From Terana coerulea (lineage: Eukaryota; Basidiomycota; Agaricomycetes; Polyporales; Phanerochaetaceae), in contig JAKOGH010000261.1 in assembly GCA_024811115.1 (NCBI GenBank), positions 62,001 to 126,000 of the forward strand: 64,000 bases of DNA. The letters run 5' to 3'. The translations under genes and the position numbers were made by a program. Of the stretch, positions 23,324-36,321 are shown in pieces (the stretch's first letter is position 1; every line of letters begins with the position of its first letter). The notes beneath the pieces were generated by a model, which saw only the letters and a program-made list of their open reading frames with translations, was not told the DNA's origin and searched no databases.

Positions 23324-23803
23324 ATAGTCCCTAATGTTACTCCTATACCTGTTCTTGGTGATACCGGTGAGCCACTCGCTCGCTCCTTCCTATTAGCCCA
23401 ATCTCACGTCTTGTATGCACGTAGTGTCTGCATATCTTGTCTAATATCCTTTACGCTCGTTTTTGGTCGCTTATGTAACCAGTCATTCTTTACTTATCTG
23501 TTGCTATCCTAGTGTTTTCTATTTTTCATGCTCTATGTATGCCCTCACATTGCCCTGGTCCTCCTCTAGAATATATAGTTACAGTATCCTCATTGCACGT
23601 CCTGCAAGTCGACGGATGAAATACCGTGATCATCGTAGAACTGGCGCTTGTATATCCCCGACGCTTACGTAAGTCCTTCTTAACATGTTAAGCGCCACTC
23701 TGCCACGATGAAAACTTCCCTTACCCTCACCACCACTGCGTGGATTGTTACTTGCTCTCTCTCGTTCTCTTCCGGCCTTTTAATCCTTAGCAACCTTAGA
23801 AAC
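23324..23803. other. Intergenic region upstream of DBP2
   Basis: 480 bp, pyrimidine-rich, between RSR1 and DBP2. A frame beginning at 23708 continues into DBP2 through its first intron, but it has no family similarity before the Gly-rich segment and is taken as 5' UTR. Confidence 0.5.
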
Positions 23804-26521
<2,718 letters not shown>

Positions 26522-26934
26522 ACCCCGTCCCTCAGCATCCCTGCTTCCCTTGGCCTTCCATGGAGCTCGTCGCTTGCTCTCTTCCGGGTGTATGCTATTA
26601 AATCCTGGCATCCTTTGCGTTGACCGTAATTATCGTTCACTGTGCTTTTTCACCACCTAGAGTTGTTCTATCGTGTATTTTCTTGGACTGTAGTATCGTG
26701 CAATATCTGTCAGTTTATGTTGTGAACTTCCGTCAGCGTGATCGCATGTCGAAAGAAACTACACTAGGTCGATATTTAGGGAACACTGCTCGCATTCGAC
26801 TGTGCGGAGCACGTGGCCAGAAATGGTCGATGCCGTCTGCAAGTCCGAGTCGCCAGCAATATTAATGCGCTGGGCTCACTCAGCCAGACTCAGTCGTTAC
26901 GCTTGCCTCATACCTCTACTTCGGTTTGTAGAAC
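26522..26934. other. Intergenic DBP2/JJJ1
   Basis: 413 bp containing the DBP2 3' UTR and the JJJ1 promoter. Nothing else was seen. Confidence 0.5.
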
Positions 26935-28942
26935 ATGGGTGCACGAGAATCCAGGCAAGAGAGAACACATGAGACTGGTGGTCCGGAAGGGCCACCAGAT
27001 TACTACACACTATTGGAGGTGGAGGAAAACGCTACCACAGAAGAGATCAGGGTACGCACTTCGGTTTGTGTTTGCTGACGAAACTCTGCAATTACGTCCG
27101 AGCAGAAATCATTCCGCCGCCTTGCGCTCATCCATCATCCTGACAAGAACCACGACGACATCGAGGCCGCAACGCAACGGTTTGCAACGTTGCAGCAGGC
27201 ATACGAGGTCCTCAGTGATGAACAAGTGTGTTTCTCTCCTTAATATGCATAGGCCATCACAATGTCTGACTTTGAGCACAAGTAGGAAAGAGCGTGGTAC
27301 GACAACCATCGCGCCTCTCTCGTGCCCGAGCCGGATGCTCAGACGGTTTCGAGGACATCAAGCGCGGCGCCGCTCCTTCTCGCGGTAGAGATCGTGGACT
27401 GACGGTCAGACATCTGGAACAGTTTTTCAACCCAAATATCTTCAAAGGTTATGACGACGGGGAGAATGTATGCCAGTACTATTATATTCACCTCATGTTT
27501 CAATTTTGCTTAATTGTTCGCACCCAGAGCTTCTATACGATCTACTGCAATCTCTTCAACCGCCTCGCTCACGACGAGTCGCAATGGTCCGATAATGCGG
27601 CCAACTCCTACCCTCAATTTGGCACGACTAGTTGGCCGTGGGCTCCACTGAGCAAGGACGAAGCGTCTACGGCCGCTCGGACGTTCTACAACTTTTGGCT
27701 CAACTTCGTCACCGACAAGGATTTCTCATGGATGGACCAATGGGACACGAATGAAGCTCCGGACAGACGTGTTCGTCGGTGCGTCATACGTTTCATCAAG
27801 TAGACATGGCGCATAAACTGATCATGCCACAGACTTATGGAAAAGGAAAACAAGAAAGCGAGGGACGACGCCAGGAAAGAGTATAACGACACAGTCCGTG
27901 CCCTCGCCATGTTTATCCGTAAACGCGACCCGAGGTACAAATCGCACCTGCAGCAGCAGGCCAAAGCGACCGCCGCGAAGGCCATGGCCTCTGCGCGTTC
28001 CTCGGGCCAGTCCACACCCCGCCAGCAGCCTCCGCAACCCCAAACCACGTTCGTCGCGCAGGCGTGGCAGAAGACGGAGCGCGCGCACCAGGACGACGCG
28101 GACCTCGAGTGGGCGGCGGCGGAAAACGCGGAGGAGGAGGAGTGGGAGTGCGTCGCATGCGGGAAGACGTTCCGCAGTGAGGCGGCGTGGGACAGCCATG
28201 AGAGGAGTAAGAAGCACATGCAGGCGGTGGAGAGGCTGAAGCGGGAGATGATGGAGGAGGACGAAGAGCTGGATTTGGATGGGATCGAGGAGGATGAAAA
28301 GGATGACGATATTGAGGAGGATGGCCAGGAGCAATATGAGGGAGTAATAGAAGTGGGCGAGGGTGTGGACGAACCGCCAGCGACGCCACCTGAACTGGAA
28401 GCAGAACCTGAGAACAAAGGGGCGCCACCGGAAGACCCTAGCGTTGTACAAGCAGACGGGCAAGAGGCCGATGATGGATTTGACTGGGCTCCTCAGTCAC
28501 GGTCAAAGAAGAACAAGAAGGCGAAGAAGCAATCGCGAGCAATGTCGCCCGAGGCTCCGTCCAGAAGCCTGCGCAAAGCGCGAGCACGTCGTCCCACGAG
28601 TCCCGACGCATTCGAAGCTCCGACCCCAGAGAATGCGGCGTCGCCGGCAGTGGAGGTCGACACTGGCCCCGAAGCGGTGGCGGGTGTTCCGCATGCAGAG
28701 GTGCAGGAAGCCGGGGAGAAGCCAGAGCTTTCGAAGCGAGACAAGCGGCGTGCACGCGAGGCGGCGAAAAAGGTGAAGGAGGAGGAGGACAAGAGCGGCC
28801 CGCAGGTGTGTAACATTTGCCAGGAGACGTTTCCGAGCAGGACGAGGCTTTTGCGCACATCAGTGCGAGTGGACACGCTCTTGCAGAGCGTTCAAGGGAC
28901 GATGAGGGAGGTAAGAAGAAGGGGAAGAAGGGGAAGAGGTAG
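26935..28942 (+). CDS. JJJ1: DnaJ/zinc-finger protein JJJ1 (DNAJC21-like), frame break near 3' end
   Basis: Cytosolic J-protein that works with Hsp70 (SSA) and REI1 in recycling 60S export factors. The J-domain is [20 protein letters not shown] joined to [15 protein letters not shown] (HPD intact). Next come the [16 protein letters not shown] linker, the zuotin-like segment [14 protein letters not shown], and finger 1 in [25 protein letters not shown]. An acidic/basic middle follows, then finger 2 beginning [14 protein letters not shown]. Finger 2 then breaks: one base is missing in the T-run 28849-28852. In the next frame the sequence continues as the expected [21 protein letters not shown] and stops at 28942. 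Without the fix the frame runs to 29039 and loses the His pair. Confidence 0.92.
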
Positions 28943-29255
28943 GCACTGGACAATGTTGTACCATACTGGGGTGATATATTGCCAGTGCATCCCGATGTAT
29001 TGTTTGATATTACAACGCCGAAGCCGTGGTTCAGAGTAGCATTTCATCATCATTCAAGCACAGCATAAGCAAAGTAGATTGGCGCCGATACTCTAGACAT
29101 AGCAGATGGCAACAGTAAGTGAAAGTCGTCGTAAGAGGTCGTCAGGACATGATAGTACTGGGCTGCATATATGGGTATACAACAACATCACGCAGGAAAT
29201 GAATAGCAATGCCAAAATATAAGAAATATGTACTCGTCAGGGTATCTTTCCGCGG
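28943..29255. other. Intergenic between convergent genes
   Basis: 313 bp between the JJJ1 and BAR-protein stop codons. No gene was seen. Confidence 0.5.
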
Positions 29256-32016
29256 TCACCGCCGCACCAGGTTCGTCACGCTGCGATTCTTCGAGCCGCC
29301 GAGCAGGTCAACGCGCAGCCGCCCATCCTCCTCGGGTAGCGCGAGGCTGTTGCGGTACGCATGCCCCGCGACGTCCGCGCTGCTGATGCCCTTCGCCGCA
29401 GCGCTCTGCCCGCCGAGTACGGGCATGCTCAGCCGGCGGATCCACCCGCCCTTGGGCTTCTCCGGCGGCCGTAGGTTCGCGCCGCGCGGCACCGGCGACG
29501 GGTCGCGCACGCTGGTCCTGTACCTCGATGCCGAGCAGGCCTCGCAGCCGCACGACGGCGCGTGGTCGGCGGGCCGGTTGAGCATCGGCGACGGCGGGGT
29601 GCTTGCGTGGCTCGCGCTGGAGGAGTACTGCGACGAGCCGTACCGCGGCGAGGGGGGGCGAGAGGGGCGAGAGCGGGGCGGAGCTCGGGTACGTGTGCTG
29701 CTGCTGGACTGGGGTAGCGGATGATTCAGCGTACGAATCAGGGCGGGAAGAGCCTGCTCGCTGCGCTCTATCCGCGTTGAGACTGACTTGTAGACGGTTG
29801 TGCCGCGCATTGAGCAACTCTTGCTGCTCTCGCTCCAGCTGCCTTGAGCGTTCGTGGATCTCCTTCTCCTTCATCCGGAGGTTGTACTCTTGCTCTCTGA
29901 GCTCGAGCTCTTCCAGCTCCTGTAGTCGCTGCCTGCGCCTCGCTATCTCATCCGCAGAGGGCTCCTGGGGGAAATACGACTGTGGGCTGGAGAACGACTC
30001 CCGGCGGCCAGACTGACTGCTGAGCATCGGAGGCCGGGTATCTGCAGAGGGCCTTTGGTTGTCTGGCGCGGTAGCCCGCGGCGTACTGGCCTGCTCAGAA
30101 AACCGCGCTCCATCGCCAGCCGATGGCTCATACCGAGTTGCAAGGTCCGTGACTCGAAGTGGTAGTTTCGGGACGTCTCGAGGAGGCGGAGACGCGGGCC
30201 CAGTCTAGCACAGTCATTACAACGTGCCCGACGACACAAGACAGAGCTGACTTACAGTACGAACGTACTTCTCACGCATAGCCGCAACTACACTTCCGGC
30301 GCTTTGGTTCGTATCACTCCTCTCCAGAGCTTTGGTGATTGAGTTATTTGGCGAAGAATTGGCCTTCGTGATAGGACTCGCGCTCCTCCGGGCTCCAAGT
30401 TCAGGTTCGCCAACGTAGTCTCCTTGCGGATAGACCTTTGATTGGCGCATGGCCGACGGTGGACGAGTTAGCTGCGGCCTATCCTGGGTTGGCAAGTCTT
30501 TCGTAGCGCTCTGCGGACTCTCGGTGAGCTCGTATGACAAAGACGAGAGCTGCGCGTTGCTCTTGGCGGGTTCATTGGCCGGTATGGATGGTGACCCCGG
30601 AGGCGTGTTGAAGTCAAAGAAATTCGTAGCAGCAGAATCGTTTCTCGGTCTTGATATGGGAGACTCGGCGGGTTTTGGCGTCTCGAGTGGGGCGGGCCGC
30701 TGCTCAGGCTGATTTGACTGCGGCTCAGTCGTCGTATTCACCGGACGTGATGCCACGAAATCCTGTTGCGTACTGCCAGAAGAGCTGCTCGGGGTTATCG
30801 GCGGCAACGGAAAATGCGTCGGTGGAGAAGGGAAAGAACCTAGCGACGCAATGGAGTTCACAGACTGACTTCTGTCTCTGATATCACCCAAACTCTCCCA
30901 GCCCTGGGCGAGGTGTGACAGTCTTGGTCGAAGAGAAGTAGTTGCCTCCCTGCTGAGAAGACTCGGCTGGGGTCGGTGCTCGCGAGGCGTATGCGGGGGC
31001 AGGAGTTGGTAACGTTGAAAGTTCCTCAGAAGGAGTCTGAGCTAGCTCCGCGGTAATGAGTCTCTTTAGTGACGGATTTGACTCGGCACTTCCGTTCTTT
31101 GAATCGTCAAATCCGGGCAAGTCAGAGGGTGTAGGTCCAGACCAATTCCCTACGCACGATGTCGTCAGCCCAGCAACAAAAAATCCGACAGTTTGTAACA
31201 CACCTTCGCACAACACCCTCCACTCCCCTACTTGTCCAATACTCGGCGAGACGCGCCGTACTCCCTCACATACCCGCAGCCATTGAGCGTCGGCCACACG
31301 CGATACACACGCGGCCAAGTTGAACAGAGTAGCTTCATGCCGTTGGGTAACCATCAGTGAGTGGTTACTGTGTATATCAAATTATTGGTTGTCCTTGAAT
31401 ACAATGCATGGAAAAATTCGTACTATTTCTCCTGATTGGTTTCGGATCCGAGCGTGGTGAGCAGACTGATGTAACGAGCGTGTTCATCAACCGCCTCTGC
31501 GGGATTCTTCTTGACTTTCCGCTCGTAGTTAAGCCCAGCTTGCTTGATTCTTCCATTCGCAGACGCGACCTTCTCATCGTGGGCACGTTCCTCCTTCTAA
31601 ATGACCTTCAAATTGAATGGGGTTCAGCACACGCATGCTGCCCAAGAAACTCACAGCAAGCCGTTTAAACCACTTCTTGACGTCTGCGCTGACTCCCTCG
31701 CATTCGCTATCCACGAGCTTTGCGAATTTGGCGTCTACTTCATACAGGGTATCAAGGACAGTAGCACTGGCGTTCAAGGCATTGGCTGCCGGCTTTCAGC
31801 CCGTACCATAAGTCAAAGCTGTCATTTGAACATACCAGCGACCTCTGTAGTCGTCTTCGCGGCAGCCGCGTCCCTGAGAGCGCGAGCGAGCTTCTTCTGG
31901 ATGCCAATGATAGCAGTGACCGCCTCGCTGTAGTCATTCAGGTAGTTCACCACCGCCTCGAATGTCTTGCAAGACTTGTGGATGTCCGGGCGGGCCGCTA
32001 TGGTCGGTTGTGACAT
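29256..32016 (-). CDS. BAR/IMD-like coiled-coil protein with long disordered tail
   Basis: Not firmly assigned. The N-terminal ~220 residues (MSQPTIAARPDIHKSCKTFE, YLNDYSEAVTAIIGIQKKLARAL, DVKKWFKRLAKEERAHDEKV, RISLLTTLG-type helices) look like a helical BAR/I-BAR (IMD, Ivy1-like) membrane-curving domain. A Ser/Pro/Thr-rich disordered region follows, then a strong coiled coil (RRQRLQELEELELREQEYNL.., about 29830-29960) and a conserved-looking end GWIRRLSMPVLGGQ .. KNRSVTNLVRR. The reading frame changes at the C7 run 29651-29657. Upstream (..SSAPLSPLSPP) and downstream (SPRYGSSQYSSS..) frames agree if the run is six C. Tandem with the epoxide hydrolase. Confidence 0.65.
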
Positions 32017-32245
32017 GGGGTGTGGGTATATGGGACGGACATGCAGGAGGAAGGCGGTCGAGAGGGAAGAGGCTCTCGCGTCTGCGCAGGCTCGCTCTCA
32101 GGCACCTGCGTGATTGCGACAGGGCCCTACAAGGCCAAACACACCCAAATTCGCTCGCATCCCACAGCCGATACAGCAGCGGGAAGTATATCCTTGCAGG
32201 AATCACGGGTCCTATGTACAGGTCATATATAGAGTAAAATGAACA

Positions 32246-33500
32246 CTACTTGAACAAGGTCTGATGGCTGTGAGCCACGTCCCGGATGTCCGCCGCCAGC
32301 ATATCAGGAACTTCGAATGCAGGGAAGTGCCCTCCGCGCTCATGCCTCCTCTGGAAGATCATCTTCGGATGCTGGGCCTTGATCCACGCCTCAGGCATGT
32401 TGCTGATATCGTGCGGGAACTGCGATGCACCAAACGGCTTCGTGATAACCAGCGTTTCACTGAACGTCGCAGAGTTCTCGCGGTACGGAAGCACAGAGGT
32501 CATAAACGAGTTCGTCAAGAAGTAAAGTGAGACGGTCGTGAGGATAAATTTTGTGGCATCGGGTAGGATGGATGGATCAAGGAGCTCCTGGTACTTCTCG
32601 CCAATCCAAGCGAGCAGACCAATCGGCGAGTCGTTGATGGCGTAGCCGATGGTCAATGGTCGAGTTGCTTGCTGGATAAAATATCCGGTGCCGTGTTTGA
32701 TGAACTTCCCGGTGCGCGCAAGGCCCTCCAATTCAGCTACAGAGTATATTTTGGTGTAAAGCCATTGGCGCCAGGACGTCGGGAGGAGGAAGAAGGGGAG
32801 CGTGCACAGCGCCCAGAAAGTCGGTCGCCCAGCAAGGCCTACAACGTCGAGAGCCTTGCATGCGGGGTACTTGCTGGACCCAAGGAACGTTGCAATAAGT
32901 GAGCCCCAGTCGCCGCCTTCTGCCATGTACGACTTGTACCCCAGCACGTCGGTCATGAGGTGGTCGAGGACACGGGCGTTGTCGTCCATGCTCCAGCTTT
33001 GCTTGGGCGGGGGAGACGAAAACGCGAACCCTGGCAGGGAGGGACGACAACATGAAAAGCGGGCTGGTCCGCTGGAGGGTTCGTAAGGATATTGACGATC
33101 CTGTGGAACTCCCAAAACGAGCCTGTCAGACGTCAGTATATGCTGTCGTAAAACTCGGAAGACACTAACTTGGCCAACCGTGCAACAGAACGAGGGGCAC
33201 CGCGTCAGCCCTCGTTGCTTTCTGGTGAATGTAATGGAGGTTAACACCCTCAATAGTCACAGTGAATTGCGGAAAGCCGTTAATCTCCTCTTCCATTGCC
33301 TTCCAGTCGAAGTCGAACAACCACGCGTTCCGCATGCTCTTCAGCCACTCCAGATCCACACCGTACTCCCAACTCGCGCCTGGTACTGGTGCGCTGTCCG
33401 GCAGTCGTGTGTCGCGTATGATGCGCTTCATCCGTTCGACTTCTTCGTCCGGTATATTGACGCGGAATGGCCTTGGCATACTGGGGTCGTCGGCGGACAT
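32246..33500 (-). CDS. Epoxide hydrolase (microsomal-type alpha/beta hydrolase), frame break
   Basis: Hydrolyses epoxides to diols, likely in detoxification or secondary metabolism. An EHN-type N-terminus (PFRVNIPDEEVERMKRIIRDTRLP, FPQFTVTIEGVNLHYIHQK) leads to the HGWP oxyanion motif, which an intron interrupts before SSFWEFHRIVNIL. The nucleophile Asp is in AEGGDWGSLIA and the catalytic His in ERGGHFPAFEVPD. The cap region has several hydrophobic stretches. The protein ends AHSHQTLFK. Between AFHVVVP and SLPGFAF one base is missing (33037-33047, gggaggga on the plus strand), so the raw frame is broken although all catalytic residues remain. Divergent from MED19. Confidence 0.9.
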
Positions 33501-33998
33501 GCTAGAATATGTGTGATATGCGCGCTGTGTGAACGTAAGAGGGAATCAGCTCGACAGGGGTAGTGAAGGTAGCGGTCTTTATATCTTTTATTTGTGGCGT
33601 GATGCAAGCATGTTTAGGACCTAGGTTCCCGGTTTGCGGGGCGCTGACGAGACAAGCGGAGTAAGACGATCATGACTGGGCACACAGCACCGGTTGTGTA
33701 GCGCGTCGTGCAACGAATGCACAGCAAATGCCATGCGGAGAGGAGAGCGTCGAAACAGCCAGCGAGTAGGAGAGAACAAAAGACTGACTACAAAGGCGTT
33801 CAGATAGTTACCGACGCTGGGTTCCCACGCTCACAAAGCTTCTTACCTCATCAGCCCCATTGAAACCCCGAAAGGGAGCGCCACCGAACGCGGTAGGAGG
33901 TAATTACTGACGGCGAGATCAAACCTGACCGAACCAGGACCGGGCTCCCTGTTCTGAGCTTCGTCGACCGCCGCCCCTCGTCTCCCGTCCGACGTCAA
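33501..33998. other. Divergent promoter region epoxide hydrolase/MED19
   Basis: 498 bp between two divergent start codons, holding the TATA element above. No other structure was recognised. Confidence 0.5.
33577..33583 (-). promoter_or_regulatory. TATA box upstream of epoxide hydrolase
   Basis: TATAAAG on the gene strand, about 77-83 bp upstream of the ATG at 33500. Called from sequence and distance only. Confidence 0.45.
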
Positions 33999-35814
33999 GA
34001 TGGACATTGACGAGCAGCCTCCGAGCACCTCACAACGGCCTCCGTCGCCCAAATACTCTCTACAACCCACCAACGCCCTCGCAGGGCCGTCATCGCACCC
34101 GCCGGAACAAACGCCCCTCCCACCAATCTTTCTGCCCCCGCCACCAGGTCTCTACATTTCCTCTCCTGCTCCCGACCAGCATGAGCTGACACAGGGGGTG
34201 TACTCCATGTTTAACTTTGCATTGCACAGAGCGCCAGCCGTTTCAGCCGTATTTCGATTCCACGCAAGACCTGCTCGCGCGTTTTCAACTCCTCCCTGCG
34301 TACGACAAGTATGTCCGCCCGTTCAGCACCCCGGTCGGCGCGGCGGGTGCCGTGCAGTCGTTACCGCCACCGCCGAGCGACAAGGGCAAGGGCAAGGAAC
34401 GAGAGGGGCCGCCGAGAGACATTGCCTCGCCCGCGGCGGCCCAAACACCAGGTGCGGGGAACGATGGCGATGATGAGGATGGAACAGGAAAAGGGGAGAA
34501 AAAGTGGAAGAATTATAAGCATTTGATTAAGGGTGTACCAGGTGCGCCGTGTTGGTGTCTCCATGTCGCGTAACGTTACGTTTACGCTGAGGTTTGCAGG
34601 GAAACACTCGATGAAGAAAGATGACTATCTCATGACCACAATGCAAATACCACCTAAACAGCGAATAGCTATAACACCTTTTGACCTGAGAACGCAGCGG
34701 GATGCGTTCTCAGTGAGCCTGGATGGCCTCAAAGGCGTATGTGAAGTGTTGTTCGCATTATTTATCGCCCTGATCCTAGTTGTCTACCACAGTGGAATAT
34801 TAACGCGCTCATTGGCGAGAGCCCTCAAGCGAAAGAGGACCGAAAGCGCAGGGTACGTGCCATGGCCTGGCTTATCTGGGTTTACTTACACAGCTGCCTC
34901 ACCCTGTCTCGACTAATAGAAGGAGTTGAAGAAGCAGGCGAAGAACCAGCCGCCGGGAGCCATTCCTGCAGGAGTAGGGACGCCCTCCGGCGCGCCTGTA
35001 ACGCCAGGTGCGACCGTGGTTCCGTCCGCCGCCCCAGTGCGGACGGGCACACCGCGGCCCGGCTTGGTATCTTCTTCACATCCTCAACCTTCTCCCTGCC
35101 GCCGCAACGCGGCCATACGCCAACGGGCGTCGGCACATCCCGGTCTATGCCCACGCCAGCGGCGACCCAACCCTCGGCACGACATACGCCGATACCGACG
35201 CCTGTCGCCACACCCGGCGCGGCTGGCGTTGGTACGGGAGGAGCCGCCACTGATGCGCCGAGAGGGGTGAAGCGGAAAGGGAGGACTCCTTCAATGGTGG
35301 TGCTCAGGGACAGGCACAAGTGCAAGCACCTGGGGTCACGGTGGTGACGAATGGATGGGCGAAGGCGACGCCAGTAATCAACGCGAAAGCTGGCAGCGGG
35401 AACGTCCGACCAAGACCCGTGAAGAAGCCACGCCTGGTAAGTACCTGCAAGGTGTGCTGCGTACCATTGACCATGCCTTACAATGCTGCTAGGACGGGCA
35501 GGCCCAGATGCCCATACAGCAACATACGCCGCACGTGTATGATTGCGCTAGTCGCTCGCTTGTTCTGCCTACTTACACCGTTGTCGATCCGATCTGGAGT
35601 TCACCTTCAGCGCCCCCATAGCCCAGACACAGGCCATCTACTCGCCCGCCCACACTCCCCATCGCATCATGATACCTCAGAGCAACACGCTCTCCATCTC
35701 GCAAAACACCCGTTACCGCAACAACAACTCCCGGAGCATTTTCACACTGACACTGTCATGACTACACCACCTAGCTTACATACGTCAGAGAGTGTGAATC
35801 GGACCTCTCTGTAA
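33999..35814 (+). CDS. MED19: Mediator complex subunit 19 (Rox3), probable frame breaks in tail
   Basis: Head-module subunit of Mediator. The N-terminus is Pro-rich (MDIDEQPPSTSQRPPSPKY). The conserved fungal Med19 core is QHELTQ joined to QPFQPYFDSTQDLLARFQLL. After an acidic linker come KKWKNYKHLIKGVPG, KHSMKKDDYLMTTMQIPPKQ, RIAITPFDLRTQRDAFSVSL and WNINALIGESPQAKEDRKRR. The C-terminal tail is Gly/Pro/Thr low complexity and appears in three frames. Joining RPGLVSSSHPQPSP, HTPTGVGTSRSMPTP and NGGAQGQAQVQAPGVTV needs one extra base near 35094-35096 (CCC) and near 35293-35296 (tcaa). The stop is uncertain; 35814 is the farthest plausible end. Confidence 0.85.
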
Positions 35815-36321
35815 ATAGAGTGCCTTTTGTTAGTACAATCTGCGGGATTGACCTGATCTCTTTGGTCCAAGCACACATGCGTTTTGGACTTGCCGGGTTG
35901 CGACTTAGTGAGCCTGTCTCACGCGTAAGTGACGATACACTGTACAGTACTGCACCGTGCCGAGGGAGCCGTAAATGGATCGTCGGGCGGCTAAATCAAA
36001 GTGGAAAGTCCGTTGTAGAAGCACAGAGCAGAGGAAATGCAAAGGAGTCTGAAATCATAACCGCTGTCACTTTGCGTCGCTCTTGCCATGTCCCCTCACC
36101 ACCCCCGACGGTTCCGACGCTGCGTAACGCAGCGAGACCAGCGCCGCCCGCAGTGCCGGCCAACTGAGATGGCAGCCCACGCCGGCTGACTGTCGCTCAT
36201 GACATAACGACATTCTCGCCTTATCGCACCCGCGGCGCGTGCACCCCGCACAGTCACTGCACACGAGTCCCGCAGGGTCGGCGGCAAGGCACCCACAGCT
36301 CTCTCGCTCCCGACCGTCATC
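35815..36321. other. Intergenic MED19/MFS transporter
   Basis: 507 bp, promoter of the transporter gene. No repeat or additional gene was recognised. Confidence 0.4.
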
